From Schistocephalus solidus (Eukaryota > Platyhelminthes > Cestoda > Diphyllobothriidea > Diphyllobothriidae), in contig WEDG01001274.1 in the NCBI GenBank assembly GCA_017591395.1, forward strand, positions 62,001-126,000: DNA of 64,000 nucleotides, in the 5' to 3' direction. Below the pieces are notes generated by a model. It searched no databases and was not told the origin of the DNA. It saw nothing but the letters and a program-made list of their open reading frames with translations. The position numbers were made by a program, and so were the translations under genes. This document shows positions 34,226 to 43,932 of this stretch, piece after piece (the first letter of the stretch is position 1; the number at the start of each line of letters is the position of its first letter).

Positions 34226-35045
34226 TAAGCTACATCAGCACACACTATCTACACCAATACATCGACAACACCCTCACAATCACCATTTACCAGAGTATAT
34301 CACGGTTTCCTAGAAACCGTGGCTGGGAAGACTGCCAATCATCCGCTAACACCGGACCACGACGTCGGCTCAGTGCGTGCTGTGTGTGTCGAATGGCTGA
34401 CCATTGGACTGGGAGTCAGACGGCGATGGCTCCTCCATATCCCCTGAGTAAGTAAATCCTGGGGTGTGCGCTATGGGGGCCGGGTCGTGCTGTGGCGCGC
34501 GAAAACGGGTACGCCGACCCGTCAGCCAATGCGCCCACTCCCACATCAGACAACTGACTGGCTCGGATAGTGGTTTGATTTTCGGGGTAGGGGAGAGAGT
34601 TAGGTCAACTGCTCAGCGCATTTTACACACTAAAAACAATCTGACGCGCTTGAAACTATCACGGTGCGCTAAAAGCCATGGCTTGGAAGGTTGCCAACTG
34701 ACGGGATAACTCGGACCGCGTGGTCAGCCTAATGTGTGTTTTGTGTGAAGTGACTGACTGGCGGACTGAGAGTCAGGCTGCAATGGCTCCTTCTTAATGT
34801 GGCCTTTATGGCACTCCCACTCCGTGGGGTATGAGCCAGGTGTGGTGGTACGCCCAGGGGCGGCTCCGGCTGCGCCAGCCACCTGCGTCCTCTCCCACCT
34901 CTGGTCTTCTTGATTCTGTCATGACACCGGGTTCAGGTGGGGGAGGAGGAGAGAGTGCGGTAGCTGTAGCGCAAGTCACCGTCCCTGCACCACCCTTCCT
35001 TGGAGCATACGGTGGACATAGTCGAAATCGACGGTCGAACTATCG
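34226..35045 (+). repeat. R repeat (R-a plus R-b) following zinc-finger copy iii
   Basis: The fullest R unit in the window. A tRNA-like block GAATGGCTGACCATTGGACT lies near 34390. Then come CGACCCGTCAGCCAATGCGC, ACATCAGACAACTGACTGGC, AGCCATGGCTTGGAAGGTTG and CGGGATAACTCGGACCGCG. The second tRNA-like head (GTGACTGACTGGCGGACTGA) is at about 34747. The R-b tail follows (CTCCGGCTGCGCCAGCCACC, GACACCGGGTTCAGG, GTCACCGTCCCTGCACCACC, GACATAGTCGAAATCGACGG). Confidence 0.8.
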
Positions 35046-35590
35046 TGTGGAGTAGCTGACTGGTGGTCTGAGAGTCAGGCTGCGATGGCTCCTTCTTAAC
35101 GTGACCTCTGACAGTCTCACACGTGTGAAATGTGACCCGTTAAACCCCCTGTTGTGTAATATCCTGGTACTTGCGTTCGCGGGGGGTCAGGTCGTGTACG
35201 AAGTACGTTTAGACCTTCTGTATTTGGCTTCAGGCGCTCGAGAAAAGCATGGGCTAAGCTATCCAGGTCTACTGCCGCGTATCGTCAAGCATGCAGAGGT
35301 ACAGTTCGTGACATCATCGAGGCCAGCTAGATAGGCACTATCACAGCCGTAAAAAAACCAACCAAACTGCATTGATAGACGCGAATATATCTTTCCTTTC
35401 GCCACCGTCGGCATATCCTTGGAATTCGCTAGGCTTTCGATTCGACTTATGTTATGCATCTCCCCTCATGTGTGCAAGAAACGTGCTTTGCAACGTCAAT
35501 TATATCTAATCTTTCGATCCTTGCCTTTGAAATGCGCTACGGACGCATTATCAGTCAACCAATAAATTGTTATTCATTTATTTAGGATTC
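35045..35590 (+). repeat. R2 repeat with AATAAA/ATTT-rich 3' tail
   Basis: Starts with the tRNA-like head GTGTGGAGTAGCTGACTGG directly after the R-b end and is nearly identical to 19097-19600. It ends in AATAAATTGTTATTCATTTA and TTTAGGATTCAA. A parallel ending in both copies suggests the true 3' terminus of a retrotransposed unit. Confidence 0.75.
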
Positions 35591-37290
35591 AAACTTGTCA
35601 TGGTTCCTTCGCTTAATCTCAATGCCACATCCCAGCAAGCACCATATTTCATCCGTGTTTACCGTCTACAACTATCTTCCTCAGAATGCGGATACCACGC
35701 GCTGACGGGTGATGTTTTGGGCATGTACGCATGCGACTAAGCAAGGCAATACGATGATAGAATGTGCGTGAGAAGTGTGCGCAGGTTAGCTGCTGTTACC
35801 GTTTGTCCCCAAAGAAGTTGTTCCATTCATGTTGGGACGAATGTCATCCTAAGCCAATAGTGACGAAAATGTGTAGTCACAATGGGAACAGGTTAAAAGT
35901 GCCTCGACAGTGATGAGAGCAGCAGCGTTTTTGTGGCAATGGAAGCAGCTGATACAGTCAACCTGAGGGTAGAACTGAAGGGTTTACCTAACGATGAAAG
36001 CGTCTGCGACCAGTTTGCAGATACCTCTATTGCTGGGGATGTCAAGATAATCCACACGATGAATGAGAGTCTTCCGTGCTCTCTGGCAGCGGGAAAATCC
36101 AGAAGTTGTACTTTAGCCGTTTTTTTCGATATGCTGTTTTTGTGTTCGTCACACAGTTTCCTGACTGGCTTTTGCCGAGTCAAAAGTTCCTGCTCTCGTT
36201 TACACATATTTAATTTGGCCCACCGATTCTTTACGTGATCTTTCTATGAAAAATAGCTACGGCGACGAATGCATGTGTGGCTCCTTCTCAAAGAAAGTGA
36301 AGCACGGACCCCGTAATACAGGGATGGTGGCAGTTAAGGTTTTATGACTGGAGATCAAGGAAACGGTGGTGCATAATCCGCGAAGAAGAAAAATCAAAAT
36401 TGCATTTTCCCAAACGGTCAGTGACAAAATCGAGTGGGTACTTAAAAAAAAATGTGAAAAAGCGGAAGTAGCCGGTTAACCAAAAAAGTCCGAGCCTTGA
36501 ATGTAGCACTCTACTGTCTGTGTCCAAGAGCGCCTAAACACTGTTTTCTTTCCTCGTGTTTCATCTTAAATTTCATCCTTGCATGTGTACTGCCTATAGC
36601 TTTGAGTGGTAGCCCACGCATCTCTTGACTACGGTGAAATTGCAAACCAGAAACCTTTGTTGAAGTCGTGTTGCAGAAGTCAGGGCAGACGGATTAGGTA
36701 GGTCAAGATTTTACTGAGACAACGAGCCTACAAGGCCTCTGCACGCAGCTGATGTTTTGGTTGGGTGTGTCTGCTGTTGAGACCACTTGACCCCAGTGCA
36801 TCATTTGTCGTCTGCCGCCAATAAGTGAAATAGCGCACGTTGATTGGTTTCGAGCACTCGCGAGGATGGTGCCCAGACGAGGGTAGTCCTAGTAGGTGTA
36901 AGATGGACGGTTGTAAGTTTTGGTGTTTACTTTTCATCCGTCAGCTAGTCGACTCTAGTCATTAGGATAAGGTTATTTATGAGCTTTTTGGTGGTGGTCG
37001 TCTCACCAGAGCTAATATAAACCACTACGCCACATTTTTCGCATGATCCTATTGCGTTATTTTCGCAACAGTCTAACCGCTTAGAATCCCGCACGAGATT
37101 GTGTTGGTATTCTACACCAGCGTAATGAAGGAAACTGTGCTCCCCACAAGCACCAGTACCCAGTTTCTTTCAGCATAAAAGTAACTTCTCTGCCTTTCCC
37201 CATCCAGATATCCTGCTAAGTTGGATCAGTATCTTGGTTGCGAGGCGTTAACGCCCGCTCTCTAGATTTCATTTACTACTATCAGGAGCC
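35591..37290. other. No gene recognised
   Basis: About 1.7 kb. Overlapping frames of about 100 codons are open on both strands at 35893-36238 and one minus frame of 69 codons lies at 36728-36937, but none carries a motif I recognise and no convincing splice pair was found. No repeat match to the rest of the window was seen. Confidence 0.3.
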
Positions 37291-37299
37291 CTGAATCCA

Positions 37300-38030
37300 C
37301 TGGACGCTTCACCTCACGAAATTTATTGGCTGGACAATAATTTTCAGGGGCTTAAATTTTCCGTTCTGAGTTTTCTTAACTGGCATTAGCACTAAGTCTA
37401 CGCCAAATTCTGCCAACCCTCCTTCAGACTCACCCACCCTCACTCCTGGCATCAATTTCATCATAGAGACCACATCCAAATACTCATCGCCTGTTACCCC
37501 CACCGCCGTCACCACCTCCACCACCACAAGCGATGTGAACTCTCTCCTAAACTGTCCTCAATACGACCGCACATTCACCTTACGCATCGGCCTGAGACTG
37601 GTGAATCAGTGCCTGGAGCACCAACACACAGCAGAGATCGTCTCATCCACTGCCCTCGCGCATTCATTCATCGCATGGGCCTATTCGGTCACATGCGCAT
37701 CCATGACAGCGGAATTCACCACAATGCCGACAACACCGATACACCATGCACACCCTCCGCTCCTGCCATTCTTACTGCCACAGCCACCGCCACTACCATG
37801 AATGACATCCCGCCAGCCTCTACCGATTTCTCCTGCCCACACTGCGCCCGCAACTTACACTCTGGCATCAGCCTGGTCCGTCATCTGCGAATCCATCGCA
37901 CGGAGGCTGGTGAACCAGTGCCTGGGGCTCCGACATACAGTCGACGCGCCCGCCTCCACTGACGCCACATATTGACACACCGCATGGACCTATCAGGACA
38001 CATGCACCTCCACGATAACCTGCGATAAAC
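37300..38030 (+). pseudogene. Family D zinc-finger tail (copy iv) with Ser/Thr/Pro linker
   Basis: A linker (PPSDSPTLTPGINFIIETTS, SPVTPTAVTTSTTTSDVNS) leads into finger CPQYDRTFTLRIGL, where one Cys has become Tyr. This is followed by LIHCPRAFIHRMGLFGHMRI in a new frame, then an intact finger SCPHCARNLHSGISLVRHLR with IH (37826-37895) and GEPVPGAPTYSRRARLH. The last finger is degraded (stop, then THRMDLSGHMHLHDNLR). Finger spacing and the conserved linker GEPVPGAP identify it as family D. The RT is absent. Confidence 0.78.
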
Positions 38031-38890
38031 CACCCGAGGCTAAGCCACATCAGCGCGCACTATCTACACTAAAACAAAGACAACACCCTCACCATCATCA
38101 TAATTTATCTGAAAAAATCATGGTGTCCTAGAAACCGTGGCTTGGGAAGGCTGCCAATCTGACGCTTACACCAGACCACGCCGTCGGCTCAGTGTATGTG
38201 CTGTGTGTCGAGTGGCTGACAAGTGGACTGGGAGTCAGACGGCGATGATTCCTCCATATCCCCTGAGTAAGTAAATCCTGGTGTGCGTTATGGGGACCAG
38301 GTCGTGCTGTGGCGCGAGAAGATGGGTACGCCGACCCGTCAGCCAATGCGCCCACTCCCACATCAGACAATTGACCGGCTCCTACGGTGATCTGATTGTG
38401 GGGGTGGGGGAGAGAGTGAAGTCGACGGCTCAGCGCATATTCCTCACTATAAACCATCTGACGTGCTTGAAACTAGCACGGTACGCTAAAAGCCGTGGTT
38501 TTGAAGTTTGCCAACTGACGAGATAACTCGGACCGCGTTGTCAGCCCAATGTGTGTTTTGTGTGGAGTGGCTGAATGGCGGACTGAGAGTCAGGCTGTAA
38601 TGGCTCCTTCTTAATGTGGCCTTTTTTGGCACCACCACTCCGTGAGATCCGAGCCAGGTGTGGTGGTACACCTAGGGGCGGCTCCGGCTGCGCCAGCCAC
38701 CTGCGCCCTCTCCCATTTTCGGTCTTCTTGACTTTTTCTTGACACCGGGCTCAGGTGGGGGAGGAGAGTGTGGTAGCTGCAGCGCAAGGCTACTATAACT
38801 TAACACTAATTCACGCGCAAATCACCGTCCCTGCACCACTTTTCCGTGGAGCATACGGTGGACATAGTCGAAATCGACGGTTGAACTATC
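38031..38890 (+). repeat. R repeat (R-a plus R-b) following zinc-finger copy iv
   Basis: Collinear with 34226-35045 over its whole length, from GAGGCTAAGC and AGAAACCGTGGCTTGGGAAG to GACATAGTCGAAATCGACGG. Includes the tRNA-like head GAGTGGCTGAATGGCGGACT at about 38565 and a downstream GAGATCCGAGCC that could be a degenerate B box. Confidence 0.8.
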
Positions 38891-39039
38891 AAGATGGATG
38901 GTGTGAGTCCGCATCTGCACCGGCCATCACGTGAGCCAACTGCCTCGACCAAGAGCGACGCACGTGGGAACGAACTGCCACACTTTCTCTAAAATGTGGA
39001 CCGTGGTGAACTTTGGGATAAGTTGCGAAGATGTCCGGC

Positions 39040-39240
39040 AGGTGGGGCAGCAAGCCTAGGCTCCGGCCGCAACAGCCAAACGTGCCCTCTCCCGCCTCCG
39101 ATCTTTTTCACTAGGTTATGACACCGGGCCCAGGTGGGGGGTAGGGTACTACCATTAGAAACTGAAGCACACGCAAGTCACCGTTCTTGCGCCCACCTTG
39201 CTCTGGCGCACAAAGTGGACGTTGTCGGCAACGACGGCTG
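39040..39240 (+). repeat. Partial R-b repeat
   Basis: Blocks CTCCCGCCTCCGATCTTTTT, ATGACACCGGGCCCAGGTGG, CACACGCAAGTCACCGTTCT and GTGGACGTTGTCGGCAACGA follow the R-b order. The tRNA-like head is missing. The stretch to 39575 holds nothing recognised. Confidence 0.6.
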
Positions 39241-39579
39241 AACTGCTACTGTAGCAGGTTCGATTTTTTAAGTTTCCCAAATACATTTTATGAAAAAAAC
39301 TGTTTCGGAGGTCGGGGATGGATACAAGGCCCCCATTATAAGGAAGAAAGGGTGTGGCGGAAATTATTATCAGTCTTGTATGCAAGGGAGGTCTGCAGTG
39401 AGCATCCAATAACTATGTCGATTTGATGTTTGCTTCGCTCACAAACCAGCGTCCTCCGTGTACGCAGCATCTTGCCGAGTAATGGATCCCGTATCTTAAT
39501 AACAGCAGACATTTATCACATCCCAGGCTCGCATTGCTCCTCCGCGTATGGCGGCCGTATTAAATGACGTCTAGACACT

Positions 39580-39660
39580 CGTATAAACGAATATAAGGTC
39601 GGACAGGCTTATGCGGCCATATGCAGCTCCATGAAAATCTTTAGAAAACCACCACAGTTC
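39580..39660 (+). pseudogene. Last zinc finger of family D (copy v)
   Basis: Reads GLCGHMQLHENL followed by TAG, equivalent to GLFGHMHIHKNLR-stop in copy iii. The rest of the finger is unrecognisable. It is followed by about 180 bases of unclassified sequence. Confidence 0.45.
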
Positions 39661-39859
39661 AGACCCCATCGCTGCAGCGTGATCCACCTGCCAAACACAC
39701 CCCAAGCTACATAAAATCCCTCCACACAACGCGTCAACTTCTACAGCATCATACCGCTTTACAACCGGAAGCACGTGATCCGCTTTGCCAGTACCACAAT
39801 GACAGGTGAAACATCGCATGTCAGAAAATGCACATCTCACGTCAGTGCATTGCAGCCTG

Positions 39860-40110
39860 AACTCCCAGTCCGCCACTCCACACAAAACACACATTGGGCT
39901 GACCACGCGGTCCGAGTTATCCCGTCAGTTGGCAACCTTCCAAGCCACGGCTTTTAGCGCACCGTGATAGTTTCAAGCGCGTCAGATTGTTTATAGTGAG
40001 TAAAATGCGCTGAGTTGTTGGCCTCACTCTCTCCCCCACCCCGAAAATCAGACCACCATCCGAGCCAGTCAGTTGTCTGATGTGGGAGTGGGCACATTGT
40101 CGAACCTTTA
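39860..40110 (-). repeat. R-a repeat, inverted
   Basis: The reverse complement carries TGACTGGCTCGGATGGTGG, AACTATCACGGTGCGCTAAA, AGCCGTGGCTTGGAAGGTTG and CGGGATAACTCGGACCGCG in the R-a order. Confidence 0.75.
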
Positions 40111-40860
40111 TAGGGAAGTAGGATTCGTCAGAATTCAGCGGTGGCAGAGAGACCGACCTTAACTAGATCTGGAGTTGCCACAAAAAAAGTGTCAAATCCA
40201 TTGCTATCTTGGGCTCACTGGTTGTTAAGGCCTGTAGTACCTTAAGTGCGTATAAAACTTTAGTCTCTGGAACAAAACGCTGAACCAGGAACCATGTTAT
40301 CATGGCTTAAGAACGGATTGAACATGCGAAAATTTAGCTTTGCGGACATCCAATCGTAGGCACCCAAAAAATCCAATCATCAATCCGACGCTTACTGGCT
40401 CCCACATGACACGCGCTCACTTGTGCCCACAGTATCCTTGAAGGACGTGTGCGTAAAGCAGGTCACGCGCCGATGTTTCTTTCATGTTCTCTATAGCGAG
40501 ACTGGACCTCGAGTACTGTGGTGCTGGAGGTACGCCAACTGTCCTAGCCCTCACATCCTTGTGAATTAGCTCCTAGCACTTCTTCGGTGACACGTCGGTG
40601 TAGACTGTGAAGGTGGCTGACTGTCGCGAATTGATTCTTAGAGCGTAGAAAAGGCTCACGGAACCCAGGAAAGCAGAGGAATTGATAAGTCGCACAAGGA
40701 AGTAGTGAACTATGGAGTAACGGAGGCCGTGCAAGCACCTATAAAGTTAGAGGTCGAACGCTGCATTTAAGAGGATTTTCAGATGTAAAGCTTTCACAAT
40801 TCTGACTGAAAATGTAAAATAAACCGAGGGAACACAGATGGGAGGCAGTTTGTGAACAGG
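40111..40860. other. No gene recognised
   Basis: No long frame and no repeat block was seen. This could be the 3' flank of the minus-strand gene whose terminal exon ends at 40866. Confidence 0.3.
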
Positions 40861-40865
40861 GAATT

Positions 40866-41035
40866 TTAGCGAGATTTAGCTGGGTTATGCAGTTCTTTCT
40901 TCAGATATGCAAACATTTCGACCGACTGGTCTAGACGAAAAATCCTGCTTTTATTCAACTCTGCGCCGAACGCACGCAACTTCAATTCGATACGAAACGG
41001 GTCCACTGCCCGAGACCCGCAAAGAGTTACCGTGA
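40866..41035 (-). CDS. Terminal exon of an unidentified multi-exon gene
   Basis: A strong acceptor (T-rich tract ending TTTTCAG at 41036-41042) opens a frame of 56 codons that ends in TAA at 40866-40868. It reads VTLCGSRAVDPFRIELKLRA, then SRIFRLDQSVEMFAYLKKEL. The composition is charged and looks like real protein. The exon starts by completing a codon (two bases), which fits the one-base overhang of the candidate exon 41445-41646, giving a 409-base intron. No family recognised. Confidence 0.42.
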
Positions 41036-41444
41036 CTGAAAATTGAAGAAAAATGAGTAGGGTTAGAAAGAGCGAAGTTTGTAAGAGCACAAGTCCAAAA
41101 TAGGGGAACAAAAGCAATTATATTTATCTTTCGTTTTGCTTCAAGATTCTACACATAAAGGGCCAAGTTGCGTTCTCTATGCAGACACTGCCGGTGGGAT
41201 AAGTAGAATCCCTGGTTTAAGCGAATGAACACTTGTGTTTAGGTAAAACACTTCGTCCATTAAAATATACCTACATAGCGTGTCGCTGGAGTTATGATAA
41301 AAATAGATGAAGCAGAGGGTTACAATTTCATCAGTAGACATAAAGCTAGGACAAGAGAACCCTCTGGTTATTTCGACCATAAAAGAATATATGTGGCGCT
41401 GACAAGGCCTTAGTAACGGAGTGAAAAGCATAAAAGACTTGTAC

Positions 41445-41646
41445 CTCTCGAAAATTGTTTTGAATACACAATATATTGCGATTGTGTTGCAAACTGCCAA
41501 AAGCACGCATGAGCCCCATTATACTTGGCATCGTCTTCATGAGTACCTGCATCTTCATCGTCATTATTAGCATAGCCCCTTACACGACTGTCATCGTTAA
41601 AACTGTCACGAATCTGGCAAGCTGCTGCTAAACCACAAAGTTCAAC
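41445..41646 (-). CDS. Internal exon candidate of the same unidentified gene
   Basis: Follows an acceptor ATATTTTAG and ends at a CGAGAG/GTACAAG donor. The 202-base segment is open: VELCGLAAACQIRDSFNDDS, then an acidic stretch NNDDEDAGTHEDD, then HACFWQFATQSQYIVYSKQF. Phase is compatible with the terminal exon 40866-41035. The start could also be one of several AG dinucleotides inside it. Two other frames are open here too, which lowers confidence. Confidence 0.33.
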
Positions 41647-41842
41647 CTAAAATATCTACACGAGCAAAAGAGAGACAATGCAATAAATCGGATGGGATAA
41701 TCAATGTTTAAGCTTATGCACAAAGGCCTCCATTTTGTGGTGAAGCGATGTGTCTAACAATACCATGTCGTTGATTCAAAAAAACTTCAACCTATTATAA
41801 AGAAGAAAATAAAGGCTAAAATGTCGTGTACGTAGTGTTACT

Positions 41843-42525
41843 TCAAATAAATGCATAAAATAACCTCCGCTGTGACATAAAGAACTCTGGAGCTAAAAAT
41901 GTGATCTCTGCTGCAAAAATGGAAGTTAGAAAGGATAAAAGGGCTGCATATAAAAAGTCGGATTTCACCACGTTAAAAATCTCCAGGAAAATGAATATAG
42001 CGGGGATTTGGATAATGGCAGTTAGCGCATACCTACATGGTTGGACATACTCAGGGATAAATGGTAAATCGTCGTTCTGATACACAGGAAGGACGTAAAC
42101 TAAGCAGAACATAGTACGATGAATAAGCAGGAAGTACCATACAATGACTACCCAACGTCCCAGCGACTTGCTGAAAAGCTAGAAACTGAAGTGAGCTTAT
42201 GGAATGTCAAGCACTGACAAGCACTAAAAAATTCGCATCCAGCAACATTGGCCTACGGGTCAAGAAATCATTTAATGGTCTAGTGGGGCTGAGGATCTCC
42301 TAAATAACAGTCGTTTGGTTTTTTATTGCAGGACACAATATATGGAATAGAAAGAATTAATACGTCCACGAGAAAATTGGGTACATAAGAATCCCCCAGT
42401 GTACCCGAGGTTACGTGAACTGATATCCTTTGGCCCAAGTTGCTGCAACCCACGCACTTCAAAAGATAGGGGCCCACAGACAGCAAAGATTCTAATACTT
42501 GAAGCATCTCATGAGCGACATTCAT
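41843..42525 (-). other. Possible upstream exons, hydrophobic open frames
   Basis: A frame open from about 42180 to 41843 encodes hydrophobic segments (WVVIVWYFLLIHRTMFCLVY, ALTAIIQIPAIFIFLEIFNV, FLYAALLSFLTSIFAAEITF) that could be membrane spans. Just upstream an ATG at 42525 opens 81 codons with GPYLLKCVGCSNLGQRISV. Donors are present (for example TGTAG/GTATGC), but I could not find a chain of phases that joins them unambiguously to 41646. They may be exons of the gene ending at 40866, or AT-rich introns that happen to be open. Confidence 0.25.
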
Positions 42526-42599
42526 TTAAAACAGGCCTAGACCGGAGGATTTAGTGGAACCAATAAATTCCGCGAAGGCCTATGAACTGCTACCTGTTG

Positions 42600-43250
42600 T
42601 TGCATAACATGACAGTTCGATCGTCGTAGTCCGACGATGTCCACTGTATGCTTAACGGAAGGGTGATGCAGGGACGGTGACTTGCGTGTGATTTAGTTTA
42701 AAGTTATAGTAGACTTGCGCTGCATCTACCGCACTCTCCTTCTCCCCCACCTGAGCCCGGTGTCATGAGAGTCAAAAAGACCCGAGGTTGGAGAGGGCGC
42801 AGGTGGCTGGCGCGGCCAGAGCCGCCCCTGGGCATACCACCACACCTGGCTCGGATCCCACGGAGTGGGAGTGTCATAAAAGCCACATTAAGAAGGAGCC
42901 ATTGCAGCCTGACTCTCAGTCCACCAGTCAGCCACTCCACACAAAACACACATTGGGCTGACGACGCGGTCCGAGTTATCCCGTCAGTTGGCAACCTTAA
43001 AAGCCACGGCTTTTAGCGCACCGTGATAGTTTCAAGCGTGTCAGTTTGTTTATAGTGAGGAACACGCGCTGAGCCATCGACCTCACTCTCTTCCACCTCC
43101 ACAATCAAACCGCTGTCCGAGCCGGTCAGTTGTCTGATGCGGAAGTGAGCGCAGCTGCTGGTGACCTCGTCTACGTGTACTACGTACACGACCTGGCCCC
43201 CTAAACATAAGCACCAGGATTTCACACAACAGGGGGTTTGTTGCATAACA
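42600..43250 (-). repeat. R repeat (R-a plus R-b), inverted
   Basis: Reading the minus strand from 43250: CCCCCTGTTGTGTGAAATCC, CAGGTCGTGTACGTAGTA, CAACTGACCGGCTCGGACAG, AGCCGTGGCTTTTAAGG and CGGGATAACTCGGACCGCG. The tRNA-like head GAGTGGCTGACTGGTGGACT follows, then GAGCCAGGTGTGGTGG and the R-b tail down to GTCACCGTCCCTGCATCACC near 42665. One of the most complete inverted copies. Confidence 0.8.
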
Positions 43251-43690
43251 TAAACAACGAATGAAGGACGTACATGTCGAGTTTGCTCGAAAAATCACTG
43301 CGGAAACAGCAAAGTCACAGCTCAGTACAGTCTAATCGATAAAGAGAAACTTGAAAATACAATAAAGAGAGGGCACACAAACGCAGAAAAGGTGTGCATA
43401 CCGAGGGGAAATTGGGTTGACTACATGGCCTTGTTAGATTCGAATACTCTGAAAATGCGCTAAAAGAAACGATTGACCACCTGACACCCGACTACCAGAG
43501 TGGAGTTACAGGTTGCAATCGTCTATCACCTCTTGCACAACGGTGTCAGTAATGAAAATTTAGGAATTTTTCTATTACCGGATAATCTTTGCAAGGCTAC
43601 GCGGCGAAATTATCAGTATAACTATATCTGTTATCTTATAGTGGCGGTAAAAATAAAAGCACCACACTGGCTTTTAAAAATGCACACGTT
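43251..43690. other. No gene recognised
   Basis: AT-rich, no repeat block seen. It lies just beyond the candidate polyadenylation signal of the minus-strand gene at 43933-45190. Confidence 0.3.
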
Positions 43691-43691
43691 C

Positions 43692-43697
43692 TTTATT
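43692..43697 (-). promoter_or_regulatory. Candidate polyadenylation signal AATAAA
   Basis: AATAAA on the minus strand, about 236 bases past the proposed stop codon (43933-43935) of the gene upstream. A plausible 3' UTR length, but not tested. Confidence 0.35.
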
Positions 43698-43932
43698 TTA
43701 GGTTGAAATGGAGCCCTACCGCGTCAGCGGAAAAATCGACATACATGCGAAAAAGTAACCATCTAACAGTTAGCTCCTCAGGCAACATGAGAAACTACTC
43801 TGTTTTGTTAGTAGAAAACGATGACTCAAACGACATACAGGGGCATAAAAGGGTGCCTTAACCCAGGCGACAATTTGCGAATAAAAATAACCCCTTTATG
43901 ATTACTCCAGCTGCTGATGTGATCTAAGAGAA

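Noticed and set aside
35893..36238. Overlapping 100-codon frames on both strands as a gene
   Set aside because: Both strands are open over the same bases, neither has a recognisable motif or splice borders; coding status cannot be decided from the sequence.
34464..38526. A protein-like reading conserved at 34464-34709 and 38281-38526 (RRPVSQCAHSHIRQLTG...)
   Set aside because: Similarity is at the nucleotide level across the whole R repeat, extends beyond the frame, and is seen in non-coding inverted copies. It is repeat conservation, not a gene family.
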